From: Bradyrhizobium tropiciagri
GTDB taxonomy: Bacteria > Pseudomonadota > Alphaproteobacteria > Rhizobiales > Xanthobacteraceae
DNA: 64,000 nt
Assembly (NCBI RefSeq): GCF_018130545.1
Contig: NZ_JAFCKF010000004.1
Coordinates: 383,501 to 447,500, forward strand
Direction of reading: 5' to 3'
Under the pieces are notes generated by a model. The model saw only the letters and a list, made by a program, of their open reading frames with translations, was not told the DNA's origin and ran no database searches. Position numbers and translations under genes: made by a program. Position 1 is the stretch's first letter; every line of letters begins with the position of its first letter. This document shows, one piece after another, positions 33,962-42,977 of this stretch.

Positions 33962-35134
33962 ATGCGTGAAGCCGTAATCGTTTCCTACGCGCGCACCGGC
34001 CTGGCGAAGTCCGGCCGTGGCGGATTCAACATCACTCCACCGATGTCGCTGGCCGGGCACGCCATCAAGCACGCGGTCGAGCGCGCCGGCGTCGACAAGG
34101 ATTATGTCGAGGATTGCTATCTCGGCAATTGCGCGCATGGCGCGCCGAACATCGGCCGCCAGGCGGCGCTGCTCGCCGGCCTGCCGAAGTCGACTGCCGG
34201 CGTCTCGGTGAACCGGTTCTGCTCGTCGGGCCTGCAGACCATCGCGATGGCCGCCAACTCCATTCGTTCGGACGGCTCCGATTGCATCGTCGCCGGCGGC
34301 GTCGAGAGCATCTCGATTCCCGGCGGCGGCTCGCCGAAGGAATCGATTGACCCGGATCTGCTGAAGACCGCGCCCGACATCTTCATGGCGATGATCGACA
34401 CCGCCGACATCGTCGCCGAGCGCTACAAGCTCAGCCGCGAATACCAGGATGAGTATTCACTGGAGTCGCAGCGCCGCATGGCGGCCGCCCAGCAGGCCAA
34501 CAAGTTCAAGGACGAAATCGTCCCGATGAAGACCAGGATGAAGGTGGTCGACAAGGCGACCAAGGCCGAGTCGATCGTCGACTACGTGGTCGACCGCGAC
34601 GAGTGCAATCGCCCCGAGACCACGCTGGAGGGCCTTGCCAAGCTCGAGCCGGTCAAGGGCCCGGGCAAGTTCGTCACCGCCGGCAATGCCAGCCAGCTCT
34701 CCGACGGCGCCGCCGCGGTGGTGCTGATGGAAGCCAAGGACGCCGAGAAGCGCGGCCTCAACCCGCTCGGCCGCTTCGTCGCTTGGGCCTCGGCCGGCTG
34801 CGAGCCCGACGAGATGGGCATCGGTCCGGTGTTTGCCGTGCCGAAGCTCCTGAAGCGCCACGGCCTGAAGGTCGACGACATCGATCTCTGGGAGCTCAAC
34901 GAGGCCTTCGCCAGCCAGTGCCTCTATTCGCGTGACCAGCTCGGCATCGATCCCGAGAAGTACAACGTCAATGGCGGCTCGATCGCGATCGGCCATCCGT
35001 TCGGCATGACGGGCGCCCGGCTCACCGGCCACCTGCTGCAGGAAGGTCGTCGCCGCAAGGCCAAGTGGGGCGTCGTGACCATGTGCATCGGCGGCGGTCA
35101 GGGCGGCGCGGGTCTGTTCGAGATCTACAGCTAA
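33962..35134 (+). CDS. acetyl-CoA acyltransferase (thiolase)
   Basis: 390 residues from ATG 33962, preceded by AGAGGGAGAAAAC. Catalytic residues are in place: nucleophilic Cys in [19 protein letters not shown], His in [11 protein letters not shown] and the second Cys in [13 protein letters not shown]. Thiolases either cleave 3-ketoacyl-CoA in beta-oxidation or condense acetyl-CoA; the long form with [19 protein letters not shown] looks like a degradative FadA-type paralogue. It has its own terminator and no beta-oxidation partner beside it. The 261-bp gap upstream has no convincing gene. Confidence 0.93.
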   Translation: MREAVIVSYARTGLAKSGRGGFNITPPMSLAGHAIKHAVERAGVDKDYVEDCYLGNCAHGAPNIGRQAALLAGLPKSTAGVSVNRFCSSGLQTIAMAANSIRSDGSDCIVAGGVESISIPGGGSPKESIDPDLLKTAPDIFMAMIDTADIVAERYKLSREYQDEYSLESQRRMAAAQQANKFKDEIVPMKTRMKVVDKATKAESIVDYVVDRDECNRPETTLEGLAKLEPVKGPGKFVTAGNASQLSDGAAAVVLMEAKDAEKRGLNPLGRFVAWASAGCEPDEMGIGPVFAVPKLLKRHGLKVDDIDLWELNEAFASQCLYSRDQLGIDPEKYNVNGGSIAIGHPFGMTGARLTGHLLQEGRRRKAKWGVVTMCIGGGQGGAGLFEIYS

Positions 35135-35165
35135 GCGCGATCGATACTGATTGCGTGAGAACGAG

Positions 35166-35194
35166 CGGTCCGGCGGCAACGCCGGGCCGTTTTT
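35166..35194 (+). terminator. rho-independent terminator after the thiolase
   Basis: CGGTCCGGCG-GCAA-CGCCGGGCCG (10-bp stem with one G-T pair) followed by TTTTT; 31 bp after the stop, just before the convergent MarR gene end. Confidence 0.85.
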
Positions 35195-35207
35195 CGTTTG
35201 AGGTCGA

Positions 35208-35666
35208 TCAAGACGCCGGCAAGTCCGCCGCGCGTTCGCCGAATTCGAGCGCGGCAACCAGCTCGAGCGTCCGCCTGAGATCCGCGGCCTGCTTGGCGCC
35301 AAATGCCGTCTCGAAGCGGTCCTGCGCCTCAAGCCAGGCGGTCTGCGACTCCGCCAGCTTGGCTTCGCCGCGCTTGGTCAACCGAACCAGCCGGCTGCGG
35401 CGGTCGTTGCTGTCGACGGTGATGGTCAGCAAGCCGTCGCGCTCGAGCGGCTTCAGGTTGTGGTTGAGCGCCGTGCGGTCAAGCACCAGGGCTGCCGCAA
35501 GCTCCCCCATCGTCGGTGAGCCCGACCGCTTGATGTAGGCCAGGATGGCCCGTTGCGTGCCGCGCAGCCCCGACGTTGCGAGAACCTGATCGTAGAGCTG
35601 CGACACCCGCCGCGTCGCCTTGCGCAACGCCGTGAGATTGCACCGGCTGGTTTCCATCTTCGCCAT
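35208..35666 (-). CDS. MarR-family transcriptional regulator
   Basis: 152 residues from ATG 35666, with GGAGG 6 bases upstream. The open frame continues far upstream antisense to the neighbouring transporter, but that is a shadow. The winged-helix region is LRGTQRAILAYIKRSGSPTM and LAAALVLDRTALNHNLKPLE, with the wing DSNDRRSRLVRLTKRG. It is divergent from a DHA2 exporter, the common MarR-efflux pairing, and two identical palindromes lie between. An inducer would release repression of the exporter. Confidence 0.92.
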   Translation of the reverse strand: MAKMETSRCNLTALRKATRRVSQLYDQVLATSGLRGTQRAILAYIKRSGSPTMGELAAALVLDRTALNHNLKPLERDGLLTITVDSNDRRSRLVRLTKRGEAKLAESQTAWLEAQDRFETAFGAKQAADLRRTLELVAALEFGERAADLPAS

Positions 35667-35695
35667 CGCTGCCTCCAATGGTCTTGACATATACT

Positions 35696-35730
35696 TGCAT
35701 ATGCACCTAATAGCAATAGATGCATATGCA
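35696..35730. promoter_or_regulatory. pair of TGCATATGCA palindromes, MarR operator
   Basis: The perfect 10-bp palindrome TGCATATGCA occurs at 35696-35705 and again at 35721-35730 in the 81-bp gap between the divergent MarR and exporter genes. The 25-bp centre-to-centre spacing is about 2.4 helical turns. It probably overlaps both promoters and provides autoregulation plus exporter repression. Confidence 0.7.
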
Positions 35731-35747
35731 CATATCTGGAGGGTGAA

Positions 35748-37181
35748 ATGTCGGAGATCGAGGCGGAGACCATCGGGCTGGCGGTCGGGATTGATGCGCG
35801 GCCACGGTCCCGCACGGCAACGGCAACCCCGCGCCAGGTACTGGCGATCGTGTCGGTCGGGATCTGCCTGGCAAATCTCGACCTGTTCATCGTCAATGTC
35901 GGCCTGCCGAATATCGCGCAGGAATTCCGCGGCGCCTCGCTGGAGGATTTGTCCTGGATCCTCAATGGCTATGCGATCGTCTATGCGGCGCTGCTGGTGT
36001 TCTTCGGCCGGCTCGCCGAACGCCACAGCCGCAATCTGAGCTTCCTGCTTGGCGTGGCGCTGTTCACGGTCGCGTCGGCGGCGTGTGCCCTGGCACCCAG
36101 TGTCGAGCTCCTGGTGCTCTCCCGCGTGGCGCAGGCCGCTGGCGCCGCATTGATGACGCCGACCTCGATCGGCCTGCTGCTGGCGTCGTTCCCGCCCGAG
36201 CAGCGCGCGGGCGCGGTGCGCACCTGGACGGCGATCGGCGGCCTTGCCGCAGCGCTCGGGCCGCTGGCGGGTGGCGTGCTGGTCACCTTCGACTGGCGCT
36301 GGATCTTTATCGTCAATGTCCCGATCGGCGTCGTCGCGCTGATCGTCGGCTGGCTTAAACTGCCCGAAGTGCCCGGCCATGACGTGCCGCGTCCGAGCTG
36401 GTGGGCGGCGCTGCTGGTGACTTGCGGCATCGGCGCGCTGACATTCGCCATCGTGAAGGCGAATGACTGGGGATGGGGTTCGCGCGGTGTCGCGCTCGGC
36501 TTTGCCGTCGCCGGCCTCTCGCTCGCCGCCTTCACATGGCACTGCCTCCGATCGCAGAACCCCTTCGTCGATCCCGCACTGTTCGCTGTCAGGCCGTTTA
36601 CCGGGGCGACGCTGGTCATGGCGCCTTATTCGGCGGCTTTCGGCGCGATGCTGCTGTCGGTGGCGCTGTGGGAGCAAACCGTGTGGGGGTGGTCGGCGCT
36701 GAAGACCGGCCTCGCGATCGCTCCGGGCCCGCTGCTTGTCCCGTTCACCTCGCTGTTGTTTGCCGGTCGCCTGATCGCGCGATTTGGTGCGGCCGCCGTG
36801 GTGTCCGCCGGCATCATGTCGTTCGCGGGCGGCCTCATGATCTGGGCAACGCTGCTTGGGGCAGAGCCCGACATGCCTGCCTTTGTGCTCGGTATGATGC
36901 TCACGGGTATCGGCGTCGGGCTGACCTTTCCGACCTTGATGGGCGTCGGCGCCGGCTCGCTGCCGCCATCCTCGTTTGCAACCGGCTCCGGCGTCATCAA
37001 CATGATCCGGCAGGCGGCTCTTGCGATCGGCGTCGCGATCTTTGTCGCGATCCTGGCAACACCGGCCACGATGGCCGACAGGATCGTGGCGTTTCAACGC
37101 GGCTGGTGGATCATGATCGCGATCACCATTGCCGGCTTCGTGCCGAATTACCTGTTCATCCGGCGCCGGACAGGTCGCTAA
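35748..37181 (+). CDS. MFS drug exporter, DHA2 (EmrB/QacA) family
   Basis: 477 residues from ATG 35748, with GGAGGGTGAA upstream. Fourteen hydrophobic helices; LANLDLFIVNVGLPNIAQEF is the DHA2 motif D1 with a membrane-embedded Asp, GRLAERHSRN motif A, LSRVAQAAGAALMTPTSIGLL motif B, and GGLAAALGPLAGGVLVT the antiporter motif C. It would pump hydrophobic compounds out by proton exchange. It is paired with the divergent MarR regulator and a two-palindrome operator. Confidence 0.92.
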   Translation: MSEIEAETIGLAVGIDARPRSRTATATPRQVLAIVSVGICLANLDLFIVNVGLPNIAQEFRGASLEDLSWILNGYAIVYAALLVFFGRLAERHSRNLSFLLGVALFTVASAACALAPSVELLVLSRVAQAAGAALMTPTSIGLLLASFPPEQRAGAVRTWTAIGGLAAALGPLAGGVLVTFDWRWIFIVNVPIGVVALIVGWLKLPEVPGHDVPRPSWWAALLVTCGIGALTFAIVKANDWGWGSRGVALGFAVAGLSLAAFTWHCLRSQNPFVDPALFAVRPFTGATLVMAPYSAAFGAMLLSVALWEQTVWGWSALKTGLAIAPGPLLVPFTSLLFAGRLIARFGAAAVVSAGIMSFAGGLMIWATLLGAEPDMPAFVLGMMLTGIGVGLTFPTLMGVGAGSLPPSSFATGSGVINMIRQAALAIGVAIFVAILATPATMADRIVAFQRGWWIMIAITIAGFVPNYLFIRRRTGR

Positions 37182-37360
37182 CGCCCGAAAGACATCGCCG
37201 CGCCATCCGGCAGCCGCGGCGGCGCCATGGTCGCGCCGCAGCGAAACCTCAATCGAACCAGTCCCTTCCTCGCTGCGTCTCACCACGAGAAACCGCGCGC
37301 CAACGAGTTCGGCGCGCCGTTCATCTCGCGCGCGATGCGGCGTTTTTCCGGAGGGATGTC

Positions 37361-39055
37361 ATGTCAAGGATTGCGAATTATCTGGTCACCACCAGCCTGG
37401 TGCTGGCGGGGGCGCTGGTTGCCGGGCCGCTGCATGCGGCCAATCTCGATGCGGCCTCGCAGGTCGGTGCCGTGACCGTCTATCCCGATGGCGCGAGCGT
37501 CACCCGCGTCATCACCCTGGATTTACCTGCCGGTGACAACACGCTGGTCGCGAAGGACTTCCCGATGGGGCTCGATCCGTCCTCGCTGCGGGTCGAGGGC
37601 GAGGGCGGAGCGAAGCTCACGATCGGCGCCATCGATACCAAGTTGCCGCAGCCCTCGCTGCCGCCAAATCTTTCCGAGATCGACAAGCGCATCGAGGCAC
37701 TCAACGATCAGCGTGCCGATTTGCAGGGACTGATCAGCGCGGCCGAGGCGCGGCGCAAATTCGCCGAGCGCTTTGCCGAAGCGTCGCCCGCGGGCCTCGG
37801 CGAGAAGGGCGAGGCGCGTCCGCTCAGCGAATGGCGCGCGGCGTTCTCGGCGGTGGCCGACGAGGTCGCAACCGCCGACAGCGCGATCCGTGACGCCGAG
37901 CGCAAGATCCGCGTGATCGACCGCGACCTTGCGCAGCTCGCAGCCGATCGCACGAGCAAGCCGCCGAGCAAGATCGAGGTGCGGATCGATGTGGCCTCGC
38001 AGGCGGCGACCAAAGCGACCTTGCGGGTCACCTACGCGGTCCCCAGTGCCCGCTGGACGCCGATCTATGACGCCCGGCTCGACACCGGTGCCAAGGACCG
38101 CAAGCCTGCGATCGAACTGGTGCGCCGCGCCGAGATCACCCAGTCGACCGGGGAGGATTGGTCGAATGTCGCGCTCGAGGTCTCCACCGTGCGTGTCGCG
38201 CGCGGCGGCAACGCACCTGACCTCCGCTCGCTGATCGTGCAATATCCGCAGCCGCCGCGGCCGATGGCAGTGTCGCAGGCGGCGGAGCGCGCCATGAAAT
38301 CCCGCGATGCCTATGCGCCTGCGCCGGCGGCGCCGGCCGACGCGGTCCAGGAATTTCGCCTTGGCGGCGGCACTTTTACAGACATCGCCGTCGAGCGAGA
38401 AGCGGCCGCCCAAGCCAGTGCCTTCCAGGCCAGCTTCAGGATCCCCGGCCATGTCAGCGTTGGCGCCAATGAGGGCGCAAAGAGCCTGCGTATCTCGACG
38501 GCGACGATTACTCCCGATCTCGCGGTGCGCGCCGTGCCTGTGCTGGATCCGACTGCGTTCCTGGAGGCGAGCTTCGTGCAGGCCGACGATGCGCCGTTGC
38601 TGCCGGGGCAGGTCTCGATCTATCGCGACAGCATCTTTGTCGGCCGCAGCCGGATGGCGACCGCCGCCAAGGACGAGACCGTGCGGCTCGGCTTCGGCGC
38701 CGACGACAAGGTCAAGATCGAGCGCACGGTGGTGAAACGCAACGAGGGTTCCGCCGGCCTGATCGTGACCACGTCGAAAACCGACGAGCGCGCGTTCAAG
38801 ACCACGGTGCGCAACGGCCACGACTTCCCGATCAAGGTCGCGATCCAGGACCAGCTCCCGGTCAGCGAGAACGACGATATCGTGGTCGAGATGTTGCCGT
38901 CGTCGACGGCTGCGACGACCACCAATCTGCGCGATAAGCGCGGCGTGCTGGAATGGGCGTTCGAGGCCAAGGCCGGTGAGGTCCGTGAAATCAACTTCGC
39001 CTGGCGGATGCGCTGGCCGAAGGACAAGGGCGTCGTGATGGTGCCGGCGGGGTGA
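37361..39055 (+). CDS. secreted MuiA-like protein (DUF4140/DUF4139)
   Basis: 564 residues from ATG 37361, with GGAGGGA upstream; the longer frame overlaps the MFS gene and is a shadow. Signal peptide MSRIANYLVTTSLVLAGALVA, cleaved near LHAA. DUF4140 at the N-terminus (VGAVTVYPDGASVTRVITLDLPAGDN), a coiled-coil around residues 85-190 (EIDKRIEALNDQRADL), then DUF4139 (VTYAVPSARWTPIYDARLD, EITQSTGEDWSNVALEVSTV, LEWAFEAKAGEVREINFAWRM). Homologues are called mucoidy inhibitor A; the mechanism is unknown to me. Periplasmic. Confidence 0.88.
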   Translation: MSRIANYLVTTSLVLAGALVAGPLHAANLDAASQVGAVTVYPDGASVTRVITLDLPAGDNTLVAKDFPMGLDPSSLRVEGEGGAKLTIGAIDTKLPQPSLPPNLSEIDKRIEALNDQRADLQGLISAAEARRKFAERFAEASPAGLGEKGEARPLSEWRAAFSAVADEVATADSAIRDAERKIRVIDRDLAQLAADRTSKPPSKIEVRIDVASQAATKATLRVTYAVPSARWTPIYDARLDTGAKDRKPAIELVRRAEITQSTGEDWSNVALEVSTVRVARGGNAPDLRSLIVQYPQPPRPMAVSQAAERAMKSRDAYAPAPAAPADAVQEFRLGGGTFTDIAVEREAAAQASAFQASFRIPGHVSVGANEGAKSLRISTATITPDLAVRAVPVLDPTAFLEASFVQADDAPLLPGQVSIYRDSIFVGRSRMATAAKDETVRLGFGADDKVKIERTVVKRNEGSAGLIVTTSKTDERAFKTTVRNGHDFPIKVAIQDQLPVSENDDIVVEMLPSSTAATTTNLRDKRGVLEWAFEAKAGEVREINFAWRMRWPKDKGVVMVPAG

Positions 39056-39083
39056 CCTGCATTTACGACCGATGACATCCCTT

Positions 39084-39130
39084 CCGATCTCGGGCATCAC
39101 TTTGCCAAAGGCAACAAAGCCTGAGATCGG
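39084..39130 (+). promoter_or_regulatory. leader hairpin adjoining the crotonase ribosome site
   Basis: CCGATCTCGGGC (39084-39095) pairs with GCCTGAGATCGG (39119-39130), 12 bp with one wobble pair, enclosing a small TTGCC/GGCAA stem. The 3' arm touches the GGGAGG ribosome site of the gene at 39139. It could gate translation, or be a terminator remnant of the upstream gene. Confidence 0.4.
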
Positions 39131-39138
39131 GAGGACCC

Positions 39139-39975
39139 ATGAGCTACCAGCACATCATCGTCGATGATCCGCGACCGCGCGTGCGCCGCATCACGCTGAA
39201 CCGCCCCGAAAAGCGCAATGCGCTGAACAATCGCCTGCGCGGCGAGATTTTCGAGGTGCTGGAGCAGGCCGATCGCGACCCCGGGATTTCGATCTCGATC
39301 CTCCGCGGCGCGGGGCCGTGCTTCTCGGCGGGCTACGATCTCTCCGCCGACAACCGCGTCGACCAGCCCTATCATTCGGCATCAGGCCCCGGCCAATGGT
39401 CGCGCCACGTCGTCGAGGGCTGGTTCTCGATCTGGGATCTCGCAAAGCCTGTCATCGCACAGGTGCACGGCTATTGTCTCGCCGGCGGCACCGAGTTGGC
39501 GACCGCCTGCGACGTGGTCTATGTCGCCGACGATGCCCAGATCGGCTATCCGCCGGTGCGGCTGATGAGCCCGCCCGACATGCAGTATCACCCCTGGCTG
39601 GTCGGCATGCGCCGGGCCATGGAATTGATGCTGACGGGCGATGCGATGTCCGGCCGCGAGGCTGCCGAATGGGGCTACGCGACCCGCTCGTTCCCGCTGG
39701 CCGAGCTCGAGGCGAAGACACTCGATTTCGCCGAGCGCGCGGCAAAGGTGCCGGTCGAGCTGCAGCAGCTCAACAAGCGCAGTGTGCATCGCGCGATGGA
39801 GATCATGGGCGCCCGCGCCGCGATGCGCGCCGGCACCGAGATCCAGGCGCTGGCCTTCACGACCGAGGCGAGCAAGGCCTACATGGCAGGTTTCCGCCGC
39901 GACGGCGGCAGCGTGAAGGCGCAGCTCGACCAGCGCGACACGACGTTCGGGGATTACCGGACCAAGAAGGAGTGA
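39139..39975 (+). CDS. enoyl-CoA hydratase/isomerase (crotonase family)
   Basis: 278 residues from ATG 39139 with GGGAGG 5-9 bases upstream. Oxyanion-hole segments: GPCFSAGYDLSAD and YCLAGGTELATACDVVY. The C-terminal part (RRDGGSVKAQLDQRDTTFGD) is long and unlike simple hydratases, closer to the uncharacterised crotonases of actinobacterial and rhizobial steroid or fatty acid degradation. Substrate unknown. It is separate from the crotonase at the window start and may be regulated through the leader hairpin. Confidence 0.9.
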   Translation: MSYQHIIVDDPRPRVRRITLNRPEKRNALNNRLRGEIFEVLEQADRDPGISISILRGAGPCFSAGYDLSADNRVDQPYHSASGPGQWSRHVVEGWFSIWDLAKPVIAQVHGYCLAGGTELATACDVVYVADDAQIGYPPVRLMSPPDMQYHPWLVGMRRAMELMLTGDAMSGREAAEWGYATRSFPLAELEAKTLDFAERAAKVPVELQQLNKRSVHRAMEIMGARAAMRAGTEIQALAFTTEASKAYMAGFRRDGGSVKAQLDQRDTTFGDYRTKKE

Positions 39976-39995
39976 CGCTTGCCGGCCGACGCCGG

Positions 39996-40439
39996 CTAGA
40001 AGCCGGCGTTCTCCTCCAGCCATTGCTGATCGTCCCAATGCGCGCGGCGGCCGAGGACATAGTCGCGGGCATCGTCCATGAAGCGCACCTTGCTGGCGAG
40101 CGCTCCAAGGAACGCGGCGATCGCCGCAATCCAGGGCCACAGATGCATCAGCAGCGTACCGGGTATCTGGTTGGCGAATCCCGCCTGCAGCGCGCCCGTC
40201 GCGAAGTAGGCCAACACGGCCCACGCAAGGGCGAGGATTGTCGCCACGATCTGATAGGTGTTCTGATGAAGCCGCACCAGCCATCGCATCAGGCACAGAT
40301 AAGCAAAGTAAACGATCACGCCGAGCATCAAGGCGATGCATGGCGGGGGCAGGCCCCAGCTTTGGTCCCAGGCCAGGTACGCAATGAAGCCCGCGGCGAT
40401 CAGGCCCTCAATATAGGTTAGCGTGGATTTCTCGCTCAT
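39996..40439 (-). CDS. four-helix membrane protein of unknown function
   Basis: 147 residues from ATG 40439 (MSEKSTLTYIEGLIAAGFIA). Hydrophobic helices at about residues 9-25, 33-53, 61-82 and 97-115, followed by a soluble charged tail (VRFMDDARDYVLGRRAHWDDQQW). No family recognised. Upstream, TCTAGC and GCTAGA (40484-40500) form a small inverted repeat that could be an operator. It is convergent with the crotonase gene. Confidence 0.75.
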   Translation of the reverse strand: MSEKSTLTYIEGLIAAGFIAYLAWDQSWGLPPPCIALMLGVIVYFAYLCLMRWLVRLHQNTYQIVATILALAWAVLAYFATGALQAGFANQIPGTLLMHLWPWIAAIAAFLGALASKVRFMDDARDYVLGRRAHWDDQQWLEENAGF

Positions 40440-40570
40440 GATTTGCCCCGAAGCGATTCAAGTATCGGTCGAGGCTATCATTATCTAGCGTGTTGCTAGA
40501 AGTGCAATTGTAGGACAACCGTTGGGAATGGGTGAGGCCTGACGGCCGCCTAGGTCACCGCATACTCACT

Positions 40571-40674
40571 GTCATGCCCCGCCTTGAGCGGGGCATCCAG
40601 TACGCCGCGGCCTATCCGATGAACTCGAACGCCTCTGGAATACTGGATCGCCCGGTCCAGCCGGGCGACGACAC
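40571..40674. repeat. intergenic palindromic repeat, family C
   Basis: Starts GTCATGCCCCGC with the hairpin GCCCCGC-CTTGA-GCGGGGC, continues with ATCCAGTA...TACTGGAT, and ends in CCCGGTCCAGCCGGGCGACGAC. Nested inverted structure with no open frame. Lies 25 bp past the stop of the phytase-like gene. Confidence 0.8.
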
Positions 40675-40699
40675 TGTTGTTTTGGGGGCAAGCAACCGC

Positions 40700-42052
40700 T
40701 CATTTCGCCTTCAGGAAGTCACCCACTTCAAGCAGCACGAACTCGTCGTCATCGGCCTTGTTCGGATCGCGGCTCGAGGAGAACGGCAGGTTGTTGTCGT
40801 TGCCGACGATGATGTGGGTCTCGTCGACGCGGTCGACGTTCTCGATGGTGAAGAACGGGAAGGTGTAGACGCCGTCATTGAGCGGCTTGCGGGCCTTCTT
40901 GTTCGGATCGCGGATCTTCAAGAGGTCGATATAGGCGATCTTGCGCACCGGCTTGCCGACATTGGCGTCGGATAGTTCGATCTTGTAGATGCGCTTGAAC
41001 TTGGCAAGGTCGGGGAAACAGGTCTCGCCGCGCTGACCTTGCGGGCAGGCCTTGTCGGCGGTGCCTTCGCCATTGTCGCGCTCGATCACGAGGCCCTGGG
41101 TCGGATCGATCATGTTGAAGTCGCCGATCGCATTGCCGTTCTGCTCGAACACATACTGCCAGTAGCGGCCGGTGAACTTCTCCGCGGCGACGTCGAATTC
41201 CAGGATCCGCGAGGCTTCCTTGCCGTCGACCTTCTCCCAGTCCTTCTTGTCGGCATCCCACAGCGGTCCTTCAAGCAGGCCGTAGAGGAATTTGCCGTCC
41301 TTGGAGGAAGCGAAGCCCTCATAGCCCTTGGAACGGCGCAGATTGACGTTGGTGTAGGTGGCGCCGGGCGCACCGGGCGACTGCACCGCCCAGTGATCCG
41401 GCGAGCGCACCGGCTTGCCGTCCGCGACCGTCTCGAACACCGCGAGGATCTTGCCGGTCTTGTCGGCCTTGAGGATATAGGGCCCGAACTCGTCGCCGAT
41501 CCAGAAGGTGTCGTTGATGATCTGGAAGCCCTCGGTGTCGAAGTCGGCACCGGTGAGGTAGCGCTTGGCGGTGTCCTCATGCACGATGCGGAACGGCACC
41601 TTCTTGTCGGGATCGTGCAGGAACACGGTCTCCTGGCGCTCGATCTTGCCGCCGGCCCAATCCATCTTGTAGCGGTTCAGATACAGCATCGAGTCCGCCG
41701 AGTTGTAGCGCGAGCCCATGCCGTTGTCGGTGATCACCCAGAACGAGCCGTCCGGCATCGCCTTGATGCCGGAATGGCCCTGCAACGGCTGGCCCTTGAA
41801 CGGCAGCGACACGCCGGTCGGCCGCTCGTAGGACTTGCCCATCACGGTGCCGATCGCATCGACGCGCTTGCCGGTGGTGTACTTGCCGGAGGTTTTCAGG
41901 TCGTTCGGCGCGTCGGCGGGCGCGTCGATGAAGCTCTCCGCCGGCATCACCACATGCCCTGTCAGCGTCGCCGGATATTCGCCTTCGCTCTGCGCGAACA
42001 CCGATGTGGCGAGCAGGAGCGAGGCGACGGAGCAGAGCAAGGACAGGCGCAT
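40700..42052 (-). CDS. secreted esterase-like phytase family protein
   Basis: 450 residues from ATG 42052, with GGGAG 8 bases upstream. Signal peptide MRLSLLCSVASLLLATSVFA, cleaved before QSEGE. The mature part matches the esterase-like phytase family: LQGHSGIKAMPDGSFWVITDNGMGSR, DTEGFQIINDTFWIGDEFGPY, GYEGFASSKDGKFLYGLLEG, and VDETHIIVGNDNNLPFSSSR near the C-terminus, a beta-propeller-like layout. It would release phosphate from organic phosphates in the periplasm or outside; activity not shown for this protein. Its downstream edge is a family C repeat. Confidence 0.88.
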   Translation of the reverse strand: MRLSLLCSVASLLLATSVFAQSEGEYPATLTGHVVMPAESFIDAPADAPNDLKTSGKYTTGKRVDAIGTVMGKSYERPTGVSLPFKGQPLQGHSGIKAMPDGSFWVITDNGMGSRYNSADSMLYLNRYKMDWAGGKIERQETVFLHDPDKKVPFRIVHEDTAKRYLTGADFDTEGFQIINDTFWIGDEFGPYILKADKTGKILAVFETVADGKPVRSPDHWAVQSPGAPGATYTNVNLRRSKGYEGFASSKDGKFLYGLLEGPLWDADKKDWEKVDGKEASRILEFDVAAEKFTGRYWQYVFEQNGNAIGDFNMIDPTQGLVIERDNGEGTADKACPQGQRGETCFPDLAKFKRIYKIELSDANVGKPVRKIAYIDLLKIRDPNKKARKPLNDGVYTFPFFTIENVDRVDETHIIVGNDNNLPFSSSRDPNKADDDEFVLLEVGDFLKAK

Positions 42053-42173
42053 GGTTGATCTCCCAAGGAAGGATACGACGGGATAAACGATGCGGTGTTC
42101 TCCGAGGCGCCTGTTACAGCCGGCTGACAGTTTTGTGAATGACGCGCATTGCAGCGGGATAAGGCTTGCGGCG

Positions 42174-42977
42174 TTACGTCGCTTGGCTTGCGGAGCGCAT
42201 CGTTTGGGGTAGCAGGAACGGCACGCCGTCTCCGGTGTAGTCGATCGCAACGTCGATCTCGAATATCCGCTTCAGCGTGTCGGCCTGCATCGCGGCGACA
42301 CGGTCGCCGTCGACAGCGAGCCTTCCCCGATGCAGCAGCAGGATGCGGTCCGCGAACCGCATCGCGAGGTTGAGGTCGTGCAGGATTGCGATCACGGCGG
42401 TGCCGCGCGCGGCGCGCCGTCGCGCGGTCTCGACCAGGTCGATCTGATGCCGCAGATCGAGGCTCGAGGTCGGCTCATCAAGCAGCAGCAGCCCCGGCCC
42501 GTGCAGCGCCTCGCCACAGGCAAGCTGCACCAGCACACGGGCGAAATGCGCGCGCTGCTGCTCGCCGCCGGACAGCGTCGGCAATTGTCGGAGACGGAAA
42601 TGCGAAAGCCCGACCTCGTCCAGCGCCGCCGTGACCAGCGCGCGCGTGACGGCGCGCGGGCTCTCACCAGCGCCCATGCTGACGATTTCTTCCACGGTGA
42701 ATGGGAAGCTGACGTTGACGTGCTGCGCCAGCATCGCGCGATGCTGCGCCAGCTCACGCGGACGGTAGGCGTTGAGCTCGCGCTGCCTGAGCCGAATCGT
42801 TCCGCGCGACGGGCGGAGATCACCGGACAGCATCCGTAGTAACGTCGATTTGCCGGCGCCGTTCGGCCCCACGATCGCGACCATCTCGCCAGCATTGATC
42901 TGTAGCGACACCGCGTCGACCAGGGGTGTGCCGCCGACCGTCATCGATACCAACTGCGCCTCGAGCAGGGCGGTCAT
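42174..42977 (-). CDS. hmuV: haem ABC importer ATP-binding protein
   Basis: 267 residues from ATG 42977, overlapping the hmuU stop (ATGA). Walker A GPNGAGKST at 37-45, the Q-loop region HRAMLAQHVNVSFPF, signature LSGGEQQRAHFARVL, Walker B LLLLDEPTSSLDLRHQ and the H-switch LHDLNLA. It powers haem transport from periplasm to cytoplasm with HmuU and HmuT. Last gene of the hemP-hmuT-hmuU-hmuV operon on the minus strand. Confidence 0.95.
   Translation of the reverse strand: MTALLEAQLVSMTVGGTPLVDAVSLQINAGEMVAIVGPNGAGKSTLLRMLSGDLRPSRGTIRLRQRELNAYRPRELAQHRAMLAQHVNVSFPFTVEEIVSMGAGESPRAVTRALVTAALDEVGLSHFRLRQLPTLSGGEQQRAHFARVLVQLACGEALHGPGLLLLDEPTSSLDLRHQIDLVETARRRAARGTAVIAILHDLNLAMRFADRILLLHRGRLAVDGDRVAAMQADTLKRIFEIDVAIDYTGDGVPFLLPQTMRSASQAT

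Noticed and set aside
33777-33977. 66-codon frame before the thiolase
   Set aside because: No good ribosome site, ends inside the thiolase start region, and no conserved pattern.
35208-37286. 692-codon minus-strand frame extending upstream from the MarR gene
   Set aside because: Only the last 152 codons are MarR. The rest is antisense to the DHA2 exporter, Arg/Gln/His-rich, with no ribosome site.
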